In this document: positions 16,644-25,213 of the stretch, in pieces
Layout: every line of letters begins with the position of its first letter
Position numbering within the stretch: the stretch's first letter is position 1
Source: Bacteroidales bacterium
Lineage (GTDB): Bacteria; Bacteroidota; Bacteroidia; Bacteroidales; JAADJA01
DNA: 62,196 nucleotides
NCBI GenBank assembly: GCA_016933115.1
Contig: JAFGBL010000311.1
Coordinates: forward strand, 1-62,196
Reading direction: 5' to 3'
The notes under the pieces: model-generated
The model's input: the letters and a program-made list of their open reading frames with translations, nothing else
Databases searched by the model: none
What the model was told of the DNA's origin: nothing
Position numbers and translations under genes: made by a program

Positions 16644-18158
16644 ATGGCATTTATCAATTCGGTAATTTCCTGGCTCATGAAAAAACGGTTCCACCAAATC
16701 GAGCTGTTTATGAAATATCCGCATGAGGTTCAGGAGGAATGGCTCAAACGGCTGATCAACAGTGCAAAAGATACGGAATGGGGCAAAAAGTTTGATTATA
16801 AATCCATTCAGTCAGTCAGTGAATTTAAAAACCGGGTTCCGATCAATGATTATGAATCCCTGAAGCCCTATATTGCAAGGTTGAGGAAGGGTGAGCAAAA
16901 TATTTTATGGAACACTGAAATCAAACTTTTTGCAAAATCATCCGGTACCACCTCCGATAAAAGCAAGTACATTCCGGTGAGCCAGGAAGCCCTTGAGGAA
17001 TGTCATTTTAAGGGTGGGAAGGACATGCTCTCCATGTATTGCAACAACTTTCCCGATACATTGATCTTCGACGGCAGGGGATTGGCTATGGGTGGCAGTT
17101 CTCGTATCACAGAGATAAACAATGAAAATTATTATGATGGAGACCTGTCTGCCCTGATCGTTCAAAATCTACCATATTGGGCTGAGTTCATCCGGGTACC
17201 CAAACGATCTGTGGCATTGATGGATGAATGGGAATCAAAAATCGAAAAAATGGCTCAATCCACGATGAATCACGATGTAACCAATATCCTTGGTGTTCCA
17301 TCCTGGACCTTGTTATTATTAAGAAGAGTACTGGAACTTACCAAAAAGGAAAATTTGCTCGAAGTATGGCCAAACCTTGAAGTGTTCTTTCACGGTGGGG
17401 TCAGTTTTACACCTTACCTGAATCAATTCCAGCAACTTATTCACTCGGATGAAATGCGATATATGGAAACATACAATGCTTCGGAGGGTTTTTTCGGTTT
17501 GCAGGACCGAAGCGATTCGGATGAATTGCTGCTGATGCTCGACTATGGAATATATTATGAATTTCTTCCTTTGGATGATCTGGAGTCGGATAATCCCAGG
17601 GTTTTAACACTGGATGAAGTTGAGAAGGATAAAAATTATGCACTCGTAATTTCTACCAACGCAGGTTTGTGGAGATATTTGATCGGCGATACGGTTAAGT
17701 TTACCTCAATAAATCCGTACCGGATTAAAATTACCGGCAGGACCAGGAATTTTATCAATGTAGCGGGCGAGGAGTTGATCGTTGAAAATGCAGAAAATGC
17801 ATTGCATATTGCCTGCGAGAAGTGCCATGCTGAAATAACGGAATATACTGCAGCTCCTGTTTATTTTGATTCGGGAAGCAGTGCTGCCCATGAGTGGTTG
17901 GTTGAATTTAAGGTATCTCCCGAAAATATCGAATATTTTGCCGAAACATTAGATAATGCCCTTAAATCGCTGAATTCGGACTATGAAGCCAAGCGATACC
18001 ACAACATGGTTTTAAGTCATCCGGTTGTCAGGCAAATGCCGGAAAAAACATTTTACAACTGGTTGAAGAAAAAGAACAAACTGGGAGGGCAAAATAAGGT
18101 TCCAAGGTTGTCAAATAACCGAAAGCATGTTGATGAAATCCTGAAAATGGTTAATTAA
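16644..18158 (+). CDS. GH3 auxin-responsive promoter family protein (acyl-adenylating enzyme fold)
   Basis: This 504-residue protein of the GH3 family belongs to the ANL-type adenylating superfamily. Plant members join amino acids to jasmonate or auxin; the substrates of the bacterial members are unknown. Visible family marks are the early KRFHQIE and SAKDTEWGKKF segments, the ATP-binding SSGTTSDKSKYIP loop, YNASEGFF and the GLWRYLIGD and ITGRTRNFINVAGEE motifs. The ATG at 16644 is preceded by GGAG and follows a clear promoter. It is divergent from ispE. A deoxynucleoside kinase gene follows 74 bases downstream. The family call is firm; no function in Bacteroidota can be inferred from this context. 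Confidence 0.9.
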   Translation: MAFINSVISWLMKKRFHQIELFMKYPHEVQEEWLKRLINSAKDTEWGKKFDYKSIQSVSEFKNRVPINDYESLKPYIARLRKGEQNILWNTEIKLFAKSSGTTSDKSKYIPVSQEALEECHFKGGKDMLSMYCNNFPDTLIFDGRGLAMGGSSRITEINNENYYDGDLSALIVQNLPYWAEFIRVPKRSVALMDEWESKIEKMAQSTMNHDVTNILGVPSWTLLLLRRVLELTKKENLLEVWPNLEVFFHGGVSFTPYLNQFQQLIHSDEMRYMETYNASEGFFGLQDRSDSDELLLMLDYGIYYEFLPLDDLESDNPRVLTLDEVEKDKNYALVISTNAGLWRYLIGDTVKFTSINPYRIKITGRTRNFINVAGEELIVENAENALHIACEKCHAEITEYTAAPVYFDSGSSAAHEWLVEFKVSPENIEYFAETLDNALKSLNSDYEAKRYHNMVLSHPVVRQMPEKTFYNWLKKKNKLGGQNKVPRLSNNRKHVDEILKMVN

Positions 18159-18232
18159 TTTGTATATTTTTAACGTCTCCATTCTGCCAAAAATATAGTA
18201 TTTTTAGGCGGAAATAATAAAATCAAATCAAA

Positions 18233-18847
18233 ATGCACATAGCCATCGCTGGAAATATTGGATCGGGAAAAACTACGCTTACCAGGCTCTTATCAAAACA
18301 CTTTGGTTGGGAAGCTCATTATGAAGATGTTGATACCAATCCATACCTGAACAGTTTTTATGAAGATATGCAACGCTGGTCGTTCAACCTGCAGATTTAT
18401 TTCCTGAACAGCAGGTTCCGACAGATTGTCGAAATCAGGAAAGGAGAAAAAACCGTCGTTCAGGACAGGACCATTTATGAGGATGCCTACATATTTGCTC
18501 CCAATCTTCATTATATGAACTTGATGACTACACGTGATTTTGAAAATTACATCTCTTTGTTTGAGCTGATGAGCAGTTTTATCCATCCTCCCGACCTGTT
18601 GATCTACTTACGTGCCAGTGTACCTACACTCGTCAATCAAATCCAAAAACGAGGACGGGAATATGAAGAGGCCATCCGCCTGGATTACCTGAAAAAGCTG
18701 AATGAACGGTACGAAACATGGATCAGTAACTATAACCTTGGGAAACTCCAGATTTTCAATGTGGATGATATTGATATTGAAGAAAAGCCCGAAGACCTGG
18801 CTATGATCATCGAAAAAGTAAATGCTGAATTGCACGGGCTGTTTTAA
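18233..18847 (+). CDS. Deoxynucleoside kinase family protein
   Basis: This is a 204-residue P-loop kinase of the deoxyadenosine/deoxyguanosine kinase family, which salvages deoxynucleosides to monophosphates. Features are the P-loop GNIGSGKTT (residues 7-15), the DVDTNPYL substrate segment, QDRTIYEDAYIF (the DR(S/T) motif of the family) and the LID region KRGREYE. The length is normal. kdsB starts 24 bases later and the next gene abuts kdsB, so the three probably share a transcript. The exact base preference cannot be read from the sequence. Confidence 0.9.
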   Translation: MHIAIAGNIGSGKTTLTRLLSKHFGWEAHYEDVDTNPYLNSFYEDMQRWSFNLQIYFLNSRFRQIVEIRKGEKTVVQDRTIYEDAYIFAPNLHYMNLMTTRDFENYISLFELMSSFIHPPDLLIYLRASVPTLVNQIQKRGREYEEAIRLDYLKKLNERYETWISNYNLGKLQIFNVDDIDIEEKPEDLAMIIEKVNAELHGLF

Positions 18848-18871
18848 ATTTAAGCGATAAATTGTAATTTC

Positions 18872-19618
18872 ATGAGGATTCTTGGAATCATTCCTGCAAG
18901 GTATGCCTCTAGCCGGTTTCCCGGAAAACCACTTGTTGAAATAGATGGGAAAACCATGATCAGAAGGGTATACGAGCAATCGCAAAAAGCAAAGTCCTTA
19001 ACGGATGTGATAGTTGCAACGGATGATGTTAAAATTGAGCAGGAAATCATTGGCTTTGGCGGTAAAGTGATGATAACCTCAACAAAGCACAGAAGTGGTA
19101 CAGATCGGTGCAGGGAGGTTATCGACAATTTGGAAGCTTCAGGTGAACATTATGATGCAGTGGTGAACATACAGGGAGATGAACCGTTTATCGAATCTCA
19201 ACAGATTGACCTTATAACTGAATGTTTTCAGGACCGCCAAACTGAAATTGCCACACTGGCAAAAAAAATCCAGAAAAGTTCCGAGTTATTCAGTCCGAAT
19301 GTGAATAAAGTGATCTGGAACATCCGGGGAGAAGCCATCTATTTTAGCCGGAATCCTATACCATTTATGCAAAATATTGCAAAAGACGAATGGATCAACA
19401 AGGGAGTCTATTACAAACACATTGGAATTTACGGTTACCGAACGGAAACCTTAAAGAAGATCACCCGGCTTGAACCGGGACGCCTGGAAATTGCCGAATC
19501 GCTGGAGCAACTCCGGTGGATTGAGAACGGTTTTAAAATAGTGGTCAGGGAAACACCGTTCGACAGCATTTCAATAGATACGCCTGAAGATTTGTCAGAA
19601 TTTTTAAACAACGCTTGA
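18872..19618 (+). CDS. kdsB: CMP-KDO synthetase (3-deoxy-manno-octulosonate cytidylyltransferase)
   Basis: KdsB activates KDO with CTP to CMP-KDO for the inner core of lipopolysaccharide. The 248-residue protein begins with the nucleotidyltransferase signature IPARYASSRFPGKPL. It continues with VATDD, HRSGTDR, NIQGDEPF and the KHIGIYGYR and LEIAESLEQLRW motifs, all of which are diagnostic. It fits the LPS theme of the region (LptF/LptG permease upstream). Confidence 0.97.
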   Translation: MRILGIIPARYASSRFPGKPLVEIDGKTMIRRVYEQSQKAKSLTDVIVATDDVKIEQEIIGFGGKVMITSTKHRSGTDRCREVIDNLEASGEHYDAVVNIQGDEPFIESQQIDLITECFQDRQTEIATLAKKIQKSSELFSPNVNKVIWNIRGEAIYFSRNPIPFMQNIAKDEWINKGVYYKHIGIYGYRTETLKKITRLEPGRLEIAESLEQLRWIENGFKIVVRETPFDSISIDTPEDLSEFLNNA

Positions 19619-19665
19619 AATACCAGAGTGAATTTATTAATTTAGCGCCATCATCAAATAGCGCC

Positions 19666-20658
19666 ATGCAGATTGCCTCATACATAAGCAAATTACTTTA
19701 TTCTTTTGATTGTGTTGTTATTCCGGAATTCGGCGGTTTCATCGCCGATTATTCACCGGCAAGGATCCATCCGGTCAGCCATACATTTTATCCGCCCTCC
19801 AAAAGCATTTTATTCAACCCTAAACTAACCCGTGATGACGGTTTACTCATTCACAACATAGCCACGGATAAAAAAGTCACATATGAGCAGATCAAGAAGG
19901 AGCTTGAAGGTGATGTAAATATCCTCAGGGAACAGATTCAAAAAGGAGAGAAAGTCCTTTTGGAAAAAGTTGGAATTTTATATCAGGATAAGGAAGGCAA
20001 TATTTTATTTAATCCCGATGAAAACATTAATTTTCTGGAGGATGCCTTCGGCCTGCCCACTTTTATTTCTCCTCCGGTTGTAAGAGATTCGGTTCAAAGG
20101 CGGTTGGAAAAGAAATTTGTCGATCGTAAACCGGTTCCGGCCAATGAGAAGCAAAGCCGAAAAATTAATTGGGCTTATCTTGCCATCATTCCCGTTGTTT
20201 TCATTTTCTCCTGGTTTATTTTTTCAGGAGGGTTTAAAAATAAAGATGTTCAGCAATCGGGAGTAGTAACTCTCAACGACTCCGATCAAAATAATACAGC
20301 CATTCCTCAAGGTGATGAATTACTTTCAGAGATTTCAACAGCCGGCATTACTCCGCTCAAGGACTTGAATTTCACCGAATTAAAAGCTGAGAAAACGGAA
20401 GAATCCATGTCACTTTTAGTTAAGGAGCCCGGGCCAAAGTATTATATCATCGGGGGCGCATTCCAGTTTGAGGATAATGCAGAAAAACTGGTCGCTGATT
20501 TACGTAAAAAAGGTTACACTGCCCAAAGAGCCGGGCAAAATGACAATGGATTGTTTATGGTATGTTACTACAATACGGAAGACAAATCCGAAGCATTGGT
20601 GAACCTTGCCATTATCCGGCGGAATGACAATCCATCCGCCTGGTTGCTCAAAAAATAG
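19666..20658 (+). CDS. HU-CCDC81-like and SPOR domain membrane protein
   Basis: This 330-residue bitopic membrane protein has three parts. Residues 1-~140 hold two small domains related to HU-type DNA-binding folds (the bacterial CCDC81-like pair; note VIPEFGGFIADY and EKVGILYQD). A transmembrane helix follows at about 165-188 (WAYLAIIPVVFIFSWFIF). The last ~75 residues form a SPOR domain (KYYIIGGAFQFEDNAEKLV...), which binds denuded septal peptidoglycan in characterised proteins. This domain order is typical of Bacteroidota and suggests a cell-division or envelope role. The frame is open to a TTG at 19615 that overlaps kdsB, but the ATG at 19666 gives the conserved beginning. Confidence 0.85.
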   Translation: MQIASYISKLLYSFDCVVIPEFGGFIADYSPARIHPVSHTFYPPSKSILFNPKLTRDDGLLIHNIATDKKVTYEQIKKELEGDVNILREQIQKGEKVLLEKVGILYQDKEGNILFNPDENINFLEDAFGLPTFISPPVVRDSVQRRLEKKFVDRKPVPANEKQSRKINWAYLAIIPVVFIFSWFIFSGGFKNKDVQQSGVVTLNDSDQNNTAIPQGDELLSEISTAGITPLKDLNFTELKAEKTEESMSLLVKEPGPKYYIIGGAFQFEDNAEKLVADLRKKGYTAQRAGQNDNGLFMVCYYNTEDKSEALVNLAIIRRNDNPSAWLLKK

Positions 20659-20715
20659 TAATTTCATTTTTTTTGTCCATTTCATTTCATTTTTTCTTTT
20701 AGATATTGAACCGGC

Positions 20716-20748
20716 TTTGACATATTTTTTTTGAAATGAATATTTTTG
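20716..20748 (+). promoter_or_regulatory. Bacteroidota-type promoter of the trmB-ATL fusion gene
   Basis: TTTG (20716-20719), a 21-base spacer and TATTTTTG (20741-20748) match the phylum consensus. A start near 20755 implies that translation begins at the GTG at 20773, not at the upstream TTG. Confidence 0.6.
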
Positions 20749-20772
20749 CAAAGTCTAAATTTCAAAAGTAAC

Positions 20773-21819
20773 GTGGCCAAGAAAAAACTTCAACGTTTCG
20801 AGGAGAATAAAACGTTTTACAATTTGTTTCAGCCTGAATATGAAGAGGTCGAAAAAGTTTTTTTTCTAAAAGGAAATTGGAACAGGAATTTTTTTAATAA
20901 TCAAAACCCCATAGTCATTGAATTGGGATGTGGGAAAGGGGAGTACAGCATCGGACTAGCCAGGAAATTCGCTGGGAAAAATTTTATCGGGATCGATCGC
21001 AAGGGTGCCCGCATCTGGCGGGGATGCAAAACATCAGTCGAAGAAAGTTTGATTAACGTAGCTTTCCTGAGAATCAGGGTTGAACTTTTGGAAAAGGTAT
21101 TCGACCGGCAGGAAGTTTCGGAAATTTGGATCACGTTTCCCGATCCGCATCCGAAATCAAAGGAATCCAAAAGAAGGCTGACCTCGCCCCGATTTTTAAA
21201 AATATATCAGAATATTCTTGCTCCCGGCGGAATCATCCATTTGAAAACAGATAACGGCGATTTATTTGATTATACCCTGGAAGTTATCCGTGAATTCAAT
21301 TATAATCTCCATTATCAAACCAAAGACTTGTACAAATCTGCCTTTGGGGGCGAAGCTCCTAAAATTCAAACTTTCTATGAAAGGATGTTTTTGGATGAGA
21401 ATACTCAAATAAAGTACCTCCTTTTTTCTTTTGACAAATCTTCAAAATTCAAGAAAGATAGAGCCGAAGTGAAAAGCCAGAAAAATAATGAATCCTTTTT
21501 TGAGCAGGTTTATTCCGTTGTAAAACTGGTACCCCGGGGGAGGGTAACTTCATACGGAGCTATTGCAAGTTATCTTGGTTCTGCCGGTTCGGCCCGCATG
21601 GTCGGCTGGGCGATGAATGCATCCCATTCTCACCCTGAAGACATTCCGGCACATCGTGTCGTAAACCGGATCGGGGTATTAACCGGCAAGCACCATTTCG
21701 GATCACCGTTGATGATGCAGCAACTTTTGGAAAACGAAGGTATCCGGGTAGTCGACGATCAGATCATCGATTTTGAGCAATATTTCTGGGACCCCCTGAA
21801 AGAATTATTATCGGTTTAG
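20773..21819 (+). CDS. trmB: Fusion: tRNA (guanine-N7)-methyltransferase TrmB + alkyltransferase-like (MGMT-fold) domain
   Basis: One uninterrupted frame of 348 residues encodes two enzymes of the alkylated-guanine world. Residues 1-~225 are TrmB, which makes m7G46 in tRNA. They show the SAM-binding ELGCGKGEYS, IGIDRKGARIWRG and FPDPHPKSKESKRRL motifs. Residues ~240-348 match the DNA-binding domain of O6-alkylguanine-DNA alkyltransferase: VPRGRVTSYGAIA, the Arg-finger region SARMVGWAM, and HRVVNRIGVLTG. The active-site PCHR is PAHR here (Ala293, codon 21649-21651), so it belongs with the alkyltransferase-like (ATL) proteins. These bind lesions without repairing them and can recruit nucleotide excision repair. 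A lysine-rich linker (~225-240) joins the halves. The GTG start fits the promoter and TrmB N-termini (AKKKLQRFEEN). The 3' end overlaps the convergent gene by four bases. Confidence 0.9.
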   Translation: MAKKKLQRFEENKTFYNLFQPEYEEVEKVFFLKGNWNRNFFNNQNPIVIELGCGKGEYSIGLARKFAGKNFIGIDRKGARIWRGCKTSVEESLINVAFLRIRVELLEKVFDRQEVSEIWITFPDPHPKSKESKRRLTSPRFLKIYQNILAPGGIIHLKTDNGDLFDYTLEVIREFNYNLHYQTKDLYKSAFGGEAPKIQTFYERMFLDENTQIKYLLFSFDKSSKFKKDRAEVKSQKNNESFFEQVYSVVKLVPRGRVTSYGAIASYLGSAGSARMVGWAMNASHSHPEDIPAHRVVNRIGVLTGKHHFGSPLMMQQLLENEGIRVVDDQIIDFEQYFWDPLKELLSV

Positions 21820-23123
21820 TCTTCTTTCAACCTTCCAGTTTTGTCGAAAAACAAACTGATTTTTTGAGGTTCAAGGTTTTTCTTTTTGCTGATTAATTCC
21901 AAATAGTAAGAATCATTGCGGTCGCTTCGGGTAGTTTTTTCTGCATACATTACATTGTAATCAGCATATTGCTGGTCAAGCGTTCGTTGAATGGGGCCAT
22001 ACAGATCCTTTGGATCGAGTTGCACAACAGTGGATACCCACTGGGCAGAATCCGAAAATATGGCCGTAGTTGTTTGCTCCCTGTTGACAAATTTAGCGAC
22101 CCAATTTCCCTCATTGGTTTCCCAGGTGACATCCTGAGCGGTAGAGAACCTGCTTTTGAATTTTTTTGCTACGGCAGGTGGAATATCTACGGTGAGCAAA
22201 TACTGATTTTTTAATGCTTCAGGCCGGATTACTTTTTGGATTTTCCCTGCTTTATCAAAGTAAAGTTCGAATACATACGGCCTGAACTGACCCTTTTCCA
22301 TGCGTTCCAACCTGGCATAATAATAATCCTGCCGGTCGGCCCTGGTTACTTTTTCAGCTATAATCAAATCATCGTTCCAATGGTTTTCTTCAATATATTT
22401 CACTACAGGTAAATACAGGTCTTTTTCATCGTATTCCACCCTGGTTTCCACCCAGTATCCGTTAGGCAGAAATTCGGCTTTGGTTTTGGATTCGCGGTAA
22501 AAAAAGCTGGCCACATAGTTATAATCTATGGTATCGCTGGTATTTACTTTTTTGGTCCAATCAATTCCTTCGGATTTTGGAAAACGTTTTTGCCAACTGT
22601 CAATCACATCCGCCGGAATATCTGCATTCCGGTCGTCGATCCCCACAATGGTCATATCATCTACCCCCTCAGGTGCTTTCACCTCTTCAATTTTACCGGT
22701 TTTGTCAAAAAAGAGTTCAAAAATATAAGGTTCATCCTGTCCTTTTTCTTTTCGGGCGACCTGTACATAGTAGTAGTCCTGCCGGTCGGCACAGGTTGCT
22801 TTTTCAACCAGGATAACTTTATCCTTTTGAAAATTTTCATCAAGGTACTTCAATATGGGAGGATACAGGTCTTTAGGGTCAGTATCTACTACTGTCAGTA
22901 TCCATTCACCTTCAGGAGTAAATTCAGCATAGGTATTTTGGCCGCGGTAAAAGCAATCCACTTTGTAATTGTTGTCAATTTTATCCCAGGATACATTTTC
23001 AGCCCTGGGGAATTTTCGTGAAAATGCATTTTGCACCACTTCGGGAACATCGCGGTCCATTGAATTTTGAGAGAGAAGGGTCAGGCTAAAGGCACTCAGG
23101 AAAAAGATGATAATAAATTTCAT
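21816..23123 (-). CDS. Exported protein with three PepSY-like repeats
   Basis: This is a 435-residue protein with a signal peptide (1-~18, ending LLSQ) and three tandem copies of a ~130-residue unit, about residues 25-150, 165-295 and 305-432. Each unit begins with 'VP..V...F..(R/K)FP.A..V.W', as in the PepSY-like (putative beta-lactamase-inhibitor-like) family. Each ends with 'DLY.P...YL......D...AEK.TRADRQDYYY......FELFFDKTGKI'. The first and second units are most alike. The start is well supported by AAGGAG eight bases upstream. A periplasmic binding or protease-inhibitor role is suggested by the family only. Codon use resembles the neighbours. Confidence 0.82.
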   Translation of the reverse strand: MKFIIIFFLSAFSLTLLSQNSMDRDVPEVVQNAFSRKFPRAENVSWDKIDNNYKVDCFYRGQNTYAEFTPEGEWILTVVDTDPKDLYPPILKYLDENFQKDKVILVEKATCADRQDYYYVQVARKEKGQDEPYIFELFFDKTGKIEEVKAPEGVDDMTIVGIDDRNADIPADVIDSWQKRFPKSEGIDWTKKVNTSDTIDYNYVASFFYRESKTKAEFLPNGYWVETRVEYDEKDLYLPVVKYIEENHWNDDLIIAEKVTRADRQDYYYARLERMEKGQFRPYVFELYFDKAGKIQKVIRPEALKNQYLLTVDIPPAVAKKFKSRFSTAQDVTWETNEGNWVAKFVNREQTTTAIFSDSAQWVSTVVQLDPKDLYGPIQRTLDQQYADYNVMYAEKTTRSDRNDSYYLELISKKKNLEPQKISLFFDKTGRLKED

Positions 23124-23275
23124 AATCTCCTTATTAATTAATCAAAAAGATAAATTTACAAAACTATTTTAAAGGTTTTGGTTTTATACTGAATTTTGGG
23201 TATAAAGTTTTTGTTTTTGAAAATGTTTTGCCAATTGAATCATCAGGCTAAAATTTCGAATAATGAATTTGCAGA

Positions 23276-24565
23276 TTAAAGTTTTATAACTTGTTTTCTG
23301 TCAGCCCCAACCGACACCATTTTGATCGGAACACCGGTTTTTGATTGAATATAATTTATATAACTGTCGAGAGCATCAGGCATTTTGCCTGCATCGGTTA
23401 CATGGCTGATATCGCTGTTCCAGCCCTTGATTTCATCGAAAACGGGAATTAGCTTTTCATAGGAAGCCTCGAATGGTACAAAATCGATCTGCTCACTTTT
23501 TTTCCGGTATTTTATACCCACTTTAATTGTCTCGAATTTATTGAAGACATCTGCTTTTGTCATAAACAAACCGGTAACCCCATTGAGCATAATGGAATAT
23601 CGGAGCGCAGTCAGGTCGAGCCAACCGCAACGCCTTGGCCGGCCAGTCGTGGAGCCGTATTCATTACCTTCATCACGTAGCATTTGTCCTTCGGCATTGT
23701 CCAGTTCAGTGGGGAAAGGACCACTTCCAACACGGGTGCAATAAGCTTTAAATATTCCAAAAACTTCGCCCACTTTTGTGGGAGGAATACCAAGTCCTGT
23801 GCAAACTCCTGCAGTTACGGTATTTGAAGAGGTCACATAGGGATAAGTTCCGAAATCGATATCGAGCATGGTACCTTGTGCACCTTCGGCAAGCAAGGAT
23901 TTTCCCGAATCGAGGCTTTGATTGATGAAATATTCACTGTTGATGTGTTGGATTTGGTTGATGGTTTTCAAGGCATCAAACCATTGTGCTTCATATTCTT
24001 CCAGGCTCAATCCCTCGATTTGATTGTTTTTATAATCAAAATCATAGGACGATAAAATCCGTAAATGTTTTTCTTTTAATTCATTATAAGCTTTTTGGAA
24101 ATCGTGTCGATTGATGTTCCCGATTCTTAAACCGTTTCGTGAAGTTTTATCTGTGTAAGTTGGCCCTATTCCTTTGAGTGTTGATCCGATTTTAGCCTCA
24201 CCTTTTTCAGCTTCGTAGGCTGCATCCAGCAATCGATGGGTGGGAAGAATCAGATGGGCCTTTTCGGATATCAGCAGGTTGTTATCAATCTTGATATTAT
24301 GAGTGCGCAGGTTATTGATTTCCTTTTTAAAAATAAATGGATCAATAATTACCCCGTTTCCAATCACGTTGATGGTATCTGGATTAAAAATTCCCGAAGG
24401 AATGGTGTGAAGGATAAACTTCTTGTTTTCAAATTCGATGGTATGGCCTGCATTGGGCCCACCCTGAAATCGGGCGACAATATCGTATTGTGGGGTGAGA
24501 ACATCCACAATTTTTCCTTTGCCTTCATCTCCCCATTGAAGGCCCAATAAAACATCAGCTTTCAT
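23276..24565 (-). CDS. purA: Adenylosuccinate synthetase
   Basis: PurA forms adenylosuccinate from IMP, aspartate and GTP, the first committed step to AMP. The 429-residue protein has the N-terminal GTP-binding LGLQWGDEGKGK motif, GGPNAGHT, GSTLKGIGPTYTDK, EGAQGTMLDIDFGTYP and TGRPRRCGWLDL, all diagnostic. It is the last gene of the rsh-fur-purA set on the minus strand, 23 bases after fur, and that order is recurrent in Bacteroidota. Confidence 0.98.
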   Translation of the reverse strand: MKADVLLGLQWGDEGKGKIVDVLTPQYDIVARFQGGPNAGHTIEFENKKFILHTIPSGIFNPDTINVIGNGVIIDPFIFKKEINNLRTHNIKIDNNLLISEKAHLILPTHRLLDAAYEAEKGEAKIGSTLKGIGPTYTDKTSRNGLRIGNINRHDFQKAYNELKEKHLRILSSYDFDYKNNQIEGLSLEEYEAQWFDALKTINQIQHINSEYFINQSLDSGKSLLAEGAQGTMLDIDFGTYPYVTSSNTVTAGVCTGLGIPPTKVGEVFGIFKAYCTRVGSGPFPTELDNAEGQMLRDEGNEYGSTTGRPRRCGWLDLTALRYSIMLNGVTGLFMTKADVFNKFETIKVGIKYRKKSEQIDFVPFEASYEKLIPVFDEIKGWNSDISHVTDAGKMPDALDSYINYIQSKTGVPIKMVSVGADRKQVIKL

Positions 24566-24588
24566 TTAAGCGGAATAAGATTTGATTA

Positions 24589-25032
24589 TTAACTGACTTT
24601 TTGACCGTAAAATGTCAGAGAATGGTGGGTAACAACTACGCCTAATTCTTTCTCGACGGTTTCTTTAATCTGCTGAACCCTGGGATCGCAAAATTCCATA
24701 ACTTCACCACTATCGACATTTATAAAATGATCATGTTGTTTGAACTTGAAAGATTTTTCAAATTGGGCACAATTGTTACCGAATTGATGTTTGGTAACAA
24801 GGCTACAGTCGAGTAGTAGTTCAATAGTATTGTAGAGTGTTGCCCTGCTAACCCTGTATTTATTGTTTTTCATTCTGATGTAAAGGGTTTCAATGTCGAA
24901 ATGACCTTTAGTAGCATAAATCTCTTTCAGAATAGTAAAGCGTTCAGGGGTTTTTCTGTGCCCTTTGCCTTCTAAATAATCAGTAAAAATTTTTTTTACC
25001 GTTTCAAATGTATCTTTATTTGAACTCTTCAT
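24589..25032 (-). CDS. Fur-family transcriptional regulator
   Basis: This is a 147-residue metalloregulator. An N-terminal winged helix (residues 10-90; [28 protein letters not shown]) precedes the dimerisation domain ([20 protein letters not shown]). The CxxC pair that binds structural zinc in many Fur, PerR and Zur proteins is absent: the stretch [12 protein letters not shown] has Val and Ser where the cysteines would be, and no second CxxC follows. The His-rich sensory site ([14 protein letters not shown]) is present. Fur, PerR and Zur cannot be told apart safely. A palindrome resembling a Fur/PerR box lies upstream, which suggests autoregulation. Confidence 0.9.
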   Translation of the reverse strand: MKSSNKDTFETVKKIFTDYLEGKGHRKTPERFTILKEIYATKGHFDIETLYIRMKNNKYRVSRATLYNTIELLLDCSLVTKHQFGNNCAQFEKSFKFKQHDHFINVDSGEVMEFCDPRVQQIKETVEKELGVVVTHHSLTFYGQKVS

Positions 25033-25066
25033 TATTAGAAATTACATTGATTTCATCCTGATAAAA

Positions 25067-25086
25067 TGTTATGATAATATATAACA
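25067..25086. promoter_or_regulatory. Candidate Fur/PerR-type operator upstream of fur
   Basis: TGTTATGATAATATATAACA is an imperfect palindrome with TGTTAT and ATAACA arms. It resembles the TTATAATnATTATAA boxes of Fur/PerR regulators and lies about 35 bases upstream of the fur start codon. In so AT-rich a region the match could be chance. Confidence 0.4.
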
Positions 25087-25213
25087 AGGAGTAAAATTAA
25101 TTGTTTATTAAAATTAAAACGATTTAAAAATTGTGGATAAAAATATGCATTTTTTTATTCCTATTTGGTATAAATAAAAATAAAATTTTAGTATTCGAAT
25201 TCGGACCATAATT

